Assembly: GCA_024663395.1 (NCBI GenBank)
Contig: JANFAH010000007.1
Coordinates: 372,001-436,000, forward strand
Direction of reading: 5' to 3'
Length of the DNA: 64,000 nt
Source of the DNA: Pisolithus tinctorius
Taxonomy: Eukaryota > Basidiomycota > Agaricomycetes > Boletales > Pisolithaceae
The first letter of the stretch is position 1. The number at the start of each line of letters is the position of its first letter. Shown here piece after piece: positions 1 to 10,254 of the stretch. The notes beneath the pieces are model-generated. The model was not told the DNA's origin. It searched no databases and worked only from the letters and a program-made list of their open reading frames with translations. The position numbers and the translations under genes were made by a program.

Positions 1-687
1 TAACAACAGTTAAGTCGAAGTCAGGTAGAGGATATCGCATGATAACTTAAACGTACCGGTAATGAAGCCAATCGACAACCTCGGGCATTTCTGCGCTTAG
101 AAACGTTCGGTCCACATGAACAGAGTTTCCTGCAAGGACTCCGGTCCGCTGTTCTGGTACCCATTTTTTGATGTATTGCAGGACTGCGTTGGAGACGTAA
201 TCCTTAGTGTATGGAGATGCAAGGCAAGCTCGGGTCAGGCCTGACTTGGTATATTTTTCAGCGCCTTGGGTTCACGGCAGAGAGACTGATTGCATGTACT
301 ACGTACTTGACCGTGTTGAGTCGTACACCACTCATCCATACTGCCAGTCCAGTGAGCGATACACAACGGAATATTACTGGGAAGGACTCACTTTTCCAAA
401 GCGGATTTATCAGCTTTGATGACGAACTCGAGGCCATCGTCCACGAGTTCCAAGTTCCCGTTGGTTATAAGGATAGCAATCTCAAGGAGCTTGTCTTTTT
501 TTGGGTCGAGTCCGGTCATTTCGCAGTCGACCCAGACGATGGGTCCCAGCTGAAAGTTCAGAGGTGCTGGCGTTGCCATGGATGACAGCGTTGGCATTGC
601 GCGAAATTCTCTTCGCGCGGTTCGGAAGACGTGGCGTTGCGACTGCCCGAACGTCGTGATGAGGTGTCGCGCAGAAAGAAAATGCAT
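1..687 (-). CDS. Oligoribonuclease (REXO2/Rex2 type), mitochondrial, partial at left edge
   Basis: 3'-to-5' exoribonuclease of the DEDDh family that degrades RNA fragments of a few nucleotides, probably in mitochondria. The first exon (687 down to 392) carries the catalytic motif WVDCEMTGLD, giving the first Asp and Glu. A second small exon reads MDEWCTTQHG, and a third reads SGLTRACLASPYTKDYVSNA followed by LAGNSVHVDRTFL and ends at LHYR near position 55. All of this matches the order of known oligoribonucleases. The last exons, with the remaining catalytic His and Asp, lie outside the window. I chose the Met at 687 because the next ~40 residues are rich in Arg, Ser and Thr and lack acidic residues, like a mitochondrial presequence. 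A second Met just before the catalytic domain could give a cytosolic form. Family assignment is secure; localisation is inferred. Confidence 0.9.
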
Positions 688-882
688 TAAACAAGGATCT
701 CGCAAGTCACTGGCACTAATTGTATTTACAGTAACAGTCCCTGGTTTAAAATGGGCTAAGGGGCCCAAAATGCAGTACGTAAAAACTGAGCGACTCCTTT
801 AATCCCAAGGTCTCAACTGTGTTTCCCAGAATATTCTGCCCAATTAGCAACTGCTTGACCAGTGATCACCAGCAGAAGCCAG

Positions 883-2361
883 CTAAGAAATTATGTCCTC
901 ACCATCGCTGCTGCTTGAGGGCGGTGATTCCTCCCTGACCTTGGCCGTCACTGCGTACGACGATGTTCCATTGCTTTCCAGCGAATCGCAAGTACTAGGA
1001 TCGCGTGCCCTCGAAACGCCCAACGTGACCCGGACCTGACTTGTAGATATCCCAGAGAGATCGACAGCGGAGTGCCGGCAGGTGCTCAATTCAGATATCC
1101 ACGAAGAGGTTTCCCCAACATCGATATGAGTGGTCACATCGTTACTCGAATCCTTCAATAGCTCAACCTTGGAATGATTGACGATAATCCTGCCCAACTG
1201 GTAACGGTATCTGCAATCAGTACATTTTGTCGCTGTGAAAGTCTCCTATGAACTGACCGATATCCACATTGTGCAATATAGCCAACTAAGGACGTGGGTG
1301 TTAGAACTGCCCGCTCGAGCAATGGTAGCTCGCAACGCACCAGTAGAAGACGTTTCCATTCAGAGATGTTTGGATGACACCAGTATTGCAGAGTACCATG
1401 ATGCCCGTCAAAGCTGAACATGTAAGCCTTGCACGATGGCACACATCTAGATACGAGACCTACCTGATATGATCAAGGGGGGAAGTGCGGAATCACGCAA
1501 CACGACACGGCCAAAAGTATCGCGCGTCCACTCCAATGGCAATTCGAGACCTCTCCAAAATATCATGAAGAACATAACTAGATGAGTTGCCATGGTTGTT
1601 GTCCTTGCTCGATCTTAGAGAGCACGCCCATATCACTATGATTAGTGGACTCACGCAAAATAAATGGTGTCGATGTTGGGTTTGAGGACATAACATGTTT
1701 CCGAATGTTTCGTGTTCGGTATGGCTAGCCATGCACTGGCGCCCAGGGACAATAATTGAAGAGAGCAAAATATGGCCAAAACGGATAATATGGAGTAGTT
1801 TCTTTGAAATAAAGCGTAAACTGGACACAGCTCAACTTGCCTTTTTCATTCAGGAGCAGTAATGTCACGTACTTCGATGAATTAATGCACATTCGATGGA
1901 TAACAGAAGAATTTGGACGGTGATGGCTTGGTACACGAACCATGCCTTGCAGTATGAAGGCGGTGTAGACAAGACAGAGGCGATTCGCAGGCTGACATAG
2001 ACGTTGAAACTTAAAATGAAGTGAGCCAGATGGACAGAAAGAGTGCGCATCTCCACAGTTCAAGTACTTACCCCTGTCCTGCCAAACCCAAGTATCTTTC
2101 GATAACGTAGACCAGTGAGTAGGGGCGGCAACGACGGATGTTACTGCAAGGTTGATTGGTCAGTTGCTCGCCTCCCAATCAATCGGCGAGACTCACGGCC
2201 ATACAAAAGTAATCTCATCTCGCAATAGCCAAAAGAAGTCCACAAGCATCACACCTAAGGAAGCGCCTGCGGACATGGGTCAACCTATTTCCGCCTCGGG
2301 GCCGTCACCTACATGCAGATATAGCTGCCTTGCGAGCGAGAGCTTCCATGGCATCTGACAT
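883..2361 (-). CDS. DUF6533-type seven-transmembrane protein
   Basis: Multi-intron gene for a polytopic membrane protein of the receptor-like family common in mushroom genomes; its ligand and signalling partner are unknown. Reading through introns, the N-terminus contains VMLVDFFWLLRDEITFVWP, which is the family's first-helix signature (D...dEit.VWp). Next comes VYVIERYLGL, then a helix with CKAWFVYQAITVQILLLSIE leading into HRIYALFQRNYS, the equivalent of the family's RxYALYxRN motif. A later helix is preceded by VVLRDSALPPLI, matching the RDG motif before helix 6. The C-terminal tail is Ser/Thr/Asp-rich and hydrophilic. It first looked frameshifted near 1860, but a 52-nt intron with GTACGT and CCAG borders restores the frame, so I regard it as intact. 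Exon borders after about 1500 are less certain. Confidence 0.72.
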
Positions 2362-2626
2362 GGCCCACACAGACGTGGTCCCCGCAATTCTTCTCCCAGT
2401 AGGCAATGAGACGGAGACGGAGACTTAGTAGAAAGGAGGGCGTCGTCGTTGCGAGTAAGCAGCTAGTGGGAGTCCTTGCATTTCCAATGGGGCTGACTTG
2501 ACGGACTTGTCCGCAAAGTCCGAAGGTAGTTCGTGAACAAACGTAACTTCGAGTGAGAACCCCGTCAGGGATGGTACACTAACGGAAAGTCGCTAACTGC
2601 ATCTAGGAAGTACACGCGAACTACCT

Positions 2627-4624
2627 TTAGTTCCTCTCCCAAACCATCTTTCCCATGACCCATGTACTAAGTACCTCCCCACGTCGGTCGAGTACAACAA
2701 GGTCTGCGTGTGCTCCTGACCTGAGACTACCTTTTTTGTTCTCAATGCCAAGACACCTGGAAGTGGAACACCAGTCAGAATCAGGGACGTCCACAAAGCG
2801 TAATCAGGGACTCACTTCGCTGGGTTCAGAGTTGCACACTTGACGGCTTCCGCGAGGGAGCACCCGGTGAACCGAGAAAAGTTTTGGACACACTTGTCCA
2901 TGGTGACGACGCTTAAATTTGACGTCAGCAAAGGAAGAGCCAGGTACGGTTGACCTTGAAAAGAGAACTCCTCACCTCCCAGCAAGAGTCGTCGTACCCT
3001 CAAGATAGAGCCTGTCACCATCTTTGTAGAATCGCCGCCCGTCACGCCATTCGTGGATGCCATCCTTGAGGTGTGGATCAAGAATTTTCATTGCTAACGC
3101 CTGTTAGGATATACTCCAATGCGTCTAGACTGTTGCGTACCATCAGTAATCAAGATGCACCCTTCGGGATGCGCAGAGTAAGCAAGCTGGGAATATTCCA
3201 TTAATCGTTGACCGCACTGCAAAGCCAGGGCAGTCACTCACCCTGACAGAGTTGGGATGCGAGTGAACACCATCAACAATCAACTCGTAGAATGGTCTCT
3301 CAAAAGGAGAAAATGGCATCCCCTCACTTCCGCCAGAGAACCTGCTCTCAGATGGTGTCGTGGGCACTGTACTTGACGAAGAAAGCACTTCCGAGGGATT
3401 ACGAGAATGGTAGTCCCTACCCATGGGAGTCTGCGGTGGTGAGCGGATGTCGTCAAATGCTTCAGAGGCGTAAGGCCCAGGGGAAACCGCTTTCAGGGGA
3501 GTAGAAGTGCCTGTTCTCGACTTTGCCTTGCTGGTGAAACTTGGCAAGTTAGCTGGCCTTGCGACCAAATAGGGAGAAGATCCAAGTAGTCCGATGATTG
3601 AGGGGTCACGATGATGCAACTGCGGCATAGCATTGAATAGATGGGTAATACAGCGAGCACCATTTTGGACTGCCGCTGTTGCAGTGTCCGTTGAGCAAAC
3701 GCTGATCGGTGCAAGATTAAACACTTCTATGCACCTCCGTTCTAGTAGAGACCTACCTGTGACCGATGTTGAAGCATATCCCCTTTTTACTAACTTCTAG
3801 GATGGCTTCCATCACGCCCTCTATCTCAGGGGCGGCAGTGATGATACGAGCCCCGACCGTCTCCTGACTGACGCCATCTCTCATTAGCCAATCCTCTGCA
3901 TCAGCGAGATTTTCCGGTTGATATATAGCTTCAAAAGTCTTGTAACCTTCCGAGGCTGGAATGATCAACGGAGGTGAATGTGCACCACGTTTAGTCATGT
4001 GAAGGAACGGGCCTTCTACGTGCCAGCCCAGTAAATGTGCTGCATTGGGAGGAGACCAAGGACGGAGAAGCCTCAGTATCTTAGCGTAGAGCGACTTCTC
4101 TTGTGTCTAAGACTAACGTCAGTCATCCGTAACGTCACCCAAGGTATGTCGCGGCTAACAATTATGGTTGGCACGATGGCAGTCACCCCAGTTTCTACGA
4201 CCCTCTCAGCCACGCGTTTGAGGCCATTCCGGTATTTTTCGTCGCCCTCATATACAGAGAAATCAAAGCCGAAGGCTCCGTTTATCTGAATGTCAATAAA
4301 TCCCGGACTGAAAGATAGATCAGTGGTGGCCCGTTGGATGTGACCCCTAAAACGCTACCTCAGAATGTTTCCGCCTAGATCGACAACCCTGTGTGGCCTT
4401 TGTTTCCTCAGATAGAAGGTTCGCTAATTTCAGCGTCCTTGGTTAGTCGCGAGTGTCATATAGCCTTATACCGAATCAGCACTGACCTGAGCATCCAAAA
4501 TGATACCACGGTGTTCGTCTATCCATAGGTCCTTCTCGATTAGACTGCCATCTTCCTGGGGCAGGAGGCAGTTGGTAAAGCACAACAGACCGTTTGAAGG
4601 CTCTTTAGTGGTAGCGACTGGCAT
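2627..4624 (-). CDS. N-acetylglucosamine-6-phosphate deacetylase (NagA)
   Basis: Amidohydrolase that removes the acetyl group from GlcNAc-6-phosphate in catabolism of chitin-derived aminosugar. Exons read in order: start MPVATTKEPSNGLLCFTNCL; then PGFIDIQINGAFGFDFS; AERVVETGVTAIVPT; GWHVEGPFLHMTKRGAHSP, which includes the metal-binding Glu; GARCITHLFNAM and HHRDPSIIG; IVDGVHSHPNSVR; ILITDAM with the catalytic Asp; GCSLAEAVKCATLNPAK; and the C-terminus GAHADLVVLDRRGEVLSTWV ending MVWERN. The stop is at 2627-2629. Between HHRDPSIIGLLG and the IVDGVHSHP block there is an extra segment of about 95 residues, rich in Ser, Pro and Thr. At least six introns have canonical borders. I saw no frame break. 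Confidence 0.93.
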
Positions 4625-5309
4625 GATGGGAGTATTGGTGAAGACGCTGGTTACAGAGCACCCTCAAGGGTAACTTAGGGGAGATCCGGGCCGCTGGGAA
4701 AACCCCTCCTGAAGCATTTCCGCTACAGGATCTTGGCATAGAGGGACATTTCATTGGACTCTATCTGAGCGAGCTCCAAGTGATGATAGTGGGTGCGCAC
4801 GTGGGCGATGTTGATGCGTACGTAAATTTTATGCAGTGGACCCTCCGTCTCACGACTGAACATACTTGTGAGTTCGTACCGCTGAGAGCCATGTGGTCCA
4901 GCTGGTCTGCATAGGGGAGACTAGGATAAGAGTGGTTTTTGCTAAGTATTTGGTTGCCTTCTCCTGAGCCTGATACATTCTTCTGACTTCTAATAGAACA
5001 AGGGTTGTCATACAGCCAACTGCTTGGAGCCCAGGTGCCAGGATACAGTCATTCCATGACTCAATGTGCAGCTTTGATCGGTAAGGCTCTATTCATTTGA
5101 TGATGCTGATGCTCCAACAGAACGTTTATGGCGCACACGGGTCTGGCCCTTCTACACACCCTCAAACCTTCATCATGCTCGACCCCGGTGACTAGATTAC
5201 GTGCAGTTGGCCCTGCTCCGTTTTCACACCATCCTTGAAGTGGTTTGACTGTCCGCTTTCGCTGCTTGTGGCAGAAGGTGAGACGTATCGGGCTACATGG
5301 ATAAATACC

Positions 5310-5975
5310 TGCACGCTACTAAGGCAATGCCTTAACTAGTCTATGGGAGTGGCGGGAAGTGCAATAGTCCGTGCCACGGCCCGCTACGTATAGCCTCACT
5401 TGACACTGGCCATAGTTGTTTCCCCGAACCCAGAGACACGGACCGACACCGATGGATGAAAGGATAGTCCAGAATTTGCTGCGCAGTAACGGACCTTACA
5501 GGCCACTATTGGGAACTTCATTCTGTATAACGCCACCTGAACCTCAGGTTCGCGGGGGAATGCGATCGCAACCGCAGCGCTCTATTCCACAATTCGCAAA
5601 GCTTGAAAACTGCTTAGGCTCCACCAGATCCGGCTTGCGGCTTAGGAAATATCTTAACTGGCCTGTGTATGTGACAAGAAGTGCAGTAGTCCGTGCCACT
5701 ACATATAACCTTGCCCCTGTCACTGGCTATGATTGCTGCCCCTGACTTAGAGGTACGGGCCGGCGCCGATGGATGAAAGGATAGTCCAAGGTCTGCTGTG
5801 CTCAACTGCGCCCTGACGACTTTACAGGAAACTGTTCCGAACTTCATCGTGTATAACACCACCTGAATTTCAGGTTCACGGGGGAATACAATCGGTTGGC
5901 ATGCAACGGCTGTGTTCTCCGCCAAATCGCAAGCTTTCAGAGTTGCTCTGGTTCCACCATATCGGTCACCGTAGG
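5310..5975. repeat. Two diverged tandem copies of a ~320-bp unit
   Basis: Unit 1 covers roughly 5310-5640 and unit 2 roughly 5640-5975. Matching landmarks lie 317-322 bp apart: the 'agtccgtgcca' block at 5366 and 5688, GATGGATGAAAGGATAGTCC at 5451 and 5768, and an 'ACCACCTGAA-TCAGGTTC-CGGGGGAAT' pattern further on. The copies differ by scattered substitutions and small indels, so the duplication is old. Neither copy has a long open frame, and I recognise no transposon family. Confidence 0.75.
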
Positions 5976-6600
5976 AGTACGTCTATGCGTCGTTTCCGTC
6001 TCTGTCAGAAAGCAATTTCAGAAAGCAGCTTTCACATCGGCAGTCACGAAGGATCCTATATACCGTCGTGGTATCACCAAGTGGTTTCTGCGCGTCCGTT
6101 TGAGGCTAAGAATAGCACCTTGCGTTAGATCATGGTAGTTACACCGACGAGTGTAAGGACTTACTCTCAAAATTTTGCAGATTCGGTCAAATCATACTTG
6201 ATACGCCCAATGGATGCTGGACCACATGGTGTGCACCGATGATTGTTTTAAAGGTAGCTCCATTGGCATTGTGATGAGATCATTCATCTTTGATGGATCA
6301 TTCGTGGTGTATGCCGACGATAGATCATGATATCAGCGACTACACCTGTGGGGCAGCCCTTCTGGAGATCGAGTGTGAGGTAAGCTTCGGTCAACATTCG
6401 CAAAACCGCCCTTTGGCAACCGTACGTCATGGATCCTTGGTGAGTTGATACGCTGGTTTACTTCCTGGCCAGATCGCCCATGCGTTCTAGCGGAGCATCT
6501 CGGTCACCATTCGACGATTCCACGCCCCCCGGTTGCAAGCTACATTTCCATCTCTGTGGCGTGCCACTCAAGCATCGGGAAGAGCGGCATTCCAACCCGC

Positions 6601-6626
6601 CCGCCTAGTCTACCAAGACTAGGTGG
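6601..6626. repeat. Short inverted repeat, 11-bp arms
   Basis: CCGCCTAGTCT and AGACTAGGTGG are inverted copies with one mismatch, separated by a 4-nt loop. Gene-free surroundings; no T-run follows. Confidence 0.6.
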
Positions 6627-6758
6627 CCGGTTGTGCAAAATTTTCCCGAAAGCCCAGGTACTAAGATAATGGAGGTATACATGTGGGTTGTTCTGTACCC
6701 GGAATGCCGCATACTCAAAACGCCAGCGCAACTTACCCTCCGTGCCACGGACTTCGCA

Positions 6759-6776
6759 ATATCTATATCTATATCT
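6759..6776. repeat. (ATATCT)3 microsatellite
   Basis: Three perfect copies of the hexamer ATATCT in the gene-free stretch. Confidence 0.8.
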
Positions 6777-6982
6777 CGGGTTGTTTGTGATGTGGTCTCT
6801 CGATGTTTTCCACGTCAGACTATTCTTATTTCGGGTTCCCTAACCAATTTAGCAGGTGTATTCCGGTGTCTTCTCCAGTATACATGGTGGAATCTTTGCA
6901 GATCATTCCTATGTACAAATTCCTCTAGTATGGATGTGACCATTTACAAAGGTATCGCAACGAGTGAAGCCTATCCTAGTAT

Positions 6983-8171
6983 TCATCCCCCCGTCCCAAT
7001 TTCCTTTTCTTTCCCCTTCTCAGATCCCGACCCATCCTCTAAATACAAACGGTTCTCCTCAATGTAGTCCACGACAGCTGAGGGGAGTAGGTACCGCACG
7101 GAAAGGCCCCGGCGGAGGAACAGCCGGACCTTTGTTGAAGAGACATCATTCTGGATGAGCTGAGGTACTAGATAGATGTTATGACGCCAGCGAGCCAAGC
7201 TATCTACAGCTTGATCCATTGTTGAACCTGCACGTTCAATGATAAACGTGCCATATCGTCCAAGGATGTGTTCGAGCTAGGGACAAGGATAGTTCAACCC
7301 CTTTGACACGGTACCGCAGCAGAGGAAGATGCGATACGGGAACAAGCGAACGGGTGAACAACTCACATCCGTGTGGGACCAAACGCCAGGTTCGGACATT
7401 GTGCATATAAGGTCTGACCCGGCCAAGAGCATAACCCGGACATCACGATGTTCCCCGTCCTGCGCGTGGACACCGCCTTGCACTTCGTTTATTTCGTAAT
7501 CGAAATGGTCGAGCACTACAGCCGTGCGTTGATAATTCTGGAAAGCTTCCCATGCGTCAACCATGAGCCATGAAGATGTTTCCTCGGCGGCGACGGTGCA
7601 CATGTTGACCCTGAAGAATGGAGAAGACAATGTGAGACATATATTCGCATGCACGATAGTCTAGGAAATAGGAAGGTAATTGGGGGAAAGATAGGTGGCA
7701 ACGGATCCCTAAGCAGGCAGAAAGACCGGCGAGGGGCTCCGGTGTGGGAGCCCCAATGTAAACAGCCAATCCACCCCAACCCCCACAGCCTAAAACATTC
7801 ACCGGTCCGGTAGCACGGCATTCCCATTAAGGGGGAATGTTGATGGTAAACCGGTGCGGGCGCCCTGTTCGAGATCTGTGCGCTCACCTGTGATGGGCAT
7901 TGAGTAGACCGGGTTTCTTGTACTGATCACTGACAGGACTGAGATATGCTCCGACAATCTCGAAGTCAGTGTGCTGTCGAACATAGTCTTTTGCCATCTC
8001 GAACATCCGGAGATGGAGATAGGTGACTGGGCTGAAGGATCCACATGCTACGAGAACGATAGGTTGTTTGGTGGAGTCACGGAGGACTGTTTGAAGGCGG
8101 TGGTGGGGGAAAGAGTAGTTGGGTGGATAGGTGAATGTACTCGTCCTGCGAGGAGGTACCTCGGGAGGCAT
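6983..8171 (-). CDS. Nicotinamide/nicotinate mononucleotide adenylyltransferase (NMNAT)
   Basis: Makes NAD+ or deamido-NAD+ from ATP and NMN or NaMN, the shared step of NAD synthesis. The first exon carries the nucleotidyltransferase signature VACGSFSPVTYLHLRMFEMA, then AYLSPVSDQYKKPGLLNAHHR. The second exon continues VNMCTVAAEETSSWLMVDAW, then VVLDHFDYEIN and VRVMLLAGSDLI. The third exon reads LEHILGRYGTFIIERAG and contains DVSSTKVRLFLRRGLSVRYL, the C-terminal phosphate-binding motif, followed by the closing helix VVDYI. Introns begin GTGAGC and GTGAGT and end CAG and TAG. The N-terminal ~35 residues before the signature are poorly conserved, so the start Met is the least certain part. Length and order match fungal Nma1-type enzymes. 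The C-terminus ends in a charged Gly/Glu/Lys stretch. Confidence 0.93.
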
Positions 8172-8596
8172 CGTGTGGTATGATCGCAGGCGTTAGTGTG
8201 TAAGATGTTGCTCCCGGCTGGTGACAGCCCGCGGTTGGAACGTTGGCTGCCAAGCTGTGGAAACGGAAACATATCCAGTCAATTGTACCCACGATGGCGT
8301 TGCCGGACACTGATATTAGGAGTCAACCATAGTAGGCTTTTATACACTGTGATTACTACATCGCTACAATCGTGTGTTGATAATGATAAATCCGTCGGCT
8401 ACTACTAGAATTCTGGCGTGTTTCGCCGCTGGCAAGATCCTATGTGCGCGCTACCACCGTGGCGTGGCCACCTCAAGTGGGTTTGCCAATAATTTTTTGC
8501 ACAGGACCACCCGACCCTATGGCAATCATGGGAACTCGTACACGCAGAGAGAGGAAATTAATAAAATGAATGAATAGATAAACCGAAAGGGTGTCC
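8172..8596. other. Intergenic region between NMNAT and bZIP genes
   Basis: Promoter side of the adenylyltransferase gene and 3' side of the bZIP gene, which runs the same way. No coding exon and no distinctive motif recognised. Confidence 0.5.
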
Positions 8597-10254
8597 TTAG
8601 CAGACTGGAACCTGCCAACTCCCTTCGCCACCAAGGTGCGACGGAAATGTCCGCCCGTGATATTTCGCTTTCTCTTCTGCAGCATGGTCGAACGAGTTGG
8701 GGAACAAGTCAAAGGGCGGCTGGTCGGTGACGTGGCTGTATGACGGTTGCACGTATGGCATCATTAGCCCCTGGTAATCTGGACTGGGAAGTGGGCCGCT
8801 CGATCCCAAAAATCCACAGAAATTGTTGATGTTTGGCGCAGGCGTCGGCGGCTCCATGGATAGAGACGAGGGCGTCGATGCCAGTTGTTGTAGCTCGAAT
8901 GGAGGCCCATATGGAGTAACCTCTGACCCTGACCATGCTTCCAGCGACGATGACTTGGTTTTATCTCCGACCTTTGGGCGCGACACAGGATTCGAGTGGA
9001 CCCGGTTGACTGGACGCCTACATTGGATAGACATTTGTACCATACGGTCCTCTGCCAACCGTTCGAAGGAAACGACCACGTTGTCGAGTCCGCGTAAAAT
9101 CTCCGCGTCAAGGGGAGGGCAGTCGGATAACGAGTAGGGGGGCATTGGACCGACACCGCCATCGTTGCAAGAGAACGCCGCAGACGGTTGTTCCCCTGGC
9201 CTCATCTCAGCTAGGGGAACTGTCACGGCAATCGGCAATGTGGATTTGGGTGACATAGACTGAAGATATGGCAAGGCCCGAGCGAGGATATGTCGCTGGT
9301 TATTTGTCAGCGTCGGAAACACGGCCAAGATACTTTCCCTTACCGTGAGGCCGAAGGTCTTCGGAGAAGTCTGTGATTCTGGAGAATGCGCAGCAGGAGA
9401 TAAGCAGTCCACCGCCATTTCTGCCTTCACCGCTGATGGATTTGAATGCCTCGCAATCTCCATCGATAGACTGAGCTCGCGTTTCTCGGCGGCTTGGAGC
9501 TGTGCCTGCAAGTGTTCGATCTCTGAGCGGAGCTCCTCGTATTGGTTGCCCTTCTGGGCAAGCTGCTGAAGACGAGCATTTTCGTCCTCGAGCTCCCTCA
9601 CGCGCCTAGATTTCCAAAGTACGTTAGACGTTTACCGCTAATGGTGGTGCAGGAAAAAGATACATACACTTCCATAGCCTCGAATTCCTCTCGCTTCCGC
9701 TGCCTGCTAAGGAAGGCTGCTGCGCGGTTCTTGACGAGACGAGCCTCGCGCTTGCTCAGCCCAGAAACGTCTGGTGGAACAAAATCTTTGGTACTAATCC
9801 TCTCCCCGGTTCCGCGGGTCCTTCTCGCTCCAGGATTGGTGGTGGCGAAAAACTTCTTGCATGCAAGGAGCGAGTTGGTGTTGGACATCGGTTGAGAAAG
9901 CGAAGACGCTGATGATACTTGTGCTTCCGGAAGGTCAAATACCTTTTGGGTAGGTACACACCGTTGGTGCTCGCCTTCAAGTTGTCTGTCGGGTGAGGCA
10001 CTCAGCCTCAGCTTTTTAGTTGGCGGCTCAGGGGAATCGCTGATGTTAGAAGAGAGGGAGGTAGGGGGTGAAAGCGGCATTGTGTAGTATCCCCAGTCGG
10101 CGGTGTCCATCGAGTTAGCTGAGTATGGTGACTGTTGTAGGTCCCATGTAGTATCCGTCATCAGCGTCTGGGGTAGGGAAGAAGTGTCCCCAGTCATAAT
10201 CGGAGGGGGGGTGTTCTGGAGCATGGTAAGCAACGGCTTCAGCGCTGGTGCCAT
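8597..10254 (-). CDS. bZIP transcription factor (ATF6/Hac1-like basic region)
   Basis: Predicted nuclear DNA-binding protein of about 531 residues from two exons (10254-9668 and 9605-8597), separated by a 62-nt GTATGT...CTAG intron inside the leucine zipper. The basic region is KREARLVKNRAAAFLSRQRK, with the invariant Asn and Arg of the family, followed by EEFEAMEVRVRELEDENARL and a coiled coil of heptads. The N-terminal third is Ser/Pro/Thr-rich with an NLS-like PPTKKLRLS. The C-terminal half is low-complexity and Pro/Ser-rich, with a short conserved-looking block VRESILAVFPTLTNNQRHIL. I see no transmembrane segment, so it is not a membrane-tethered ATF6. A role in the unfolded protein response is possible but is inferred only from the basic region. 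The start was placed at MAPALKPLL because upstream codons look like leader sequence. Confidence 0.85.

Larger units (their letters stand above)
4625..6982. other. Gene-free stretch with tandem duplication
   Basis: No convincing coding exon was found on either strand. The first few hundred bases are upstream of the leftward deacetylase gene and should hold its promoter. The middle carries the diverged direct repeat listed separately. There is also a short inverted repeat at 6601-6626 and a microsatellite at 6759-6776. Confidence 0.6.

Noticed and set aside
1725..2063. Apparent frameshift in the DUF6533-type gene
   Set aside because: A 52-nt intron with GTACGT and CCAG borders joins HR to IYALFQRN, restoring the conserved motif, so I no longer regard it as a pseudogene.
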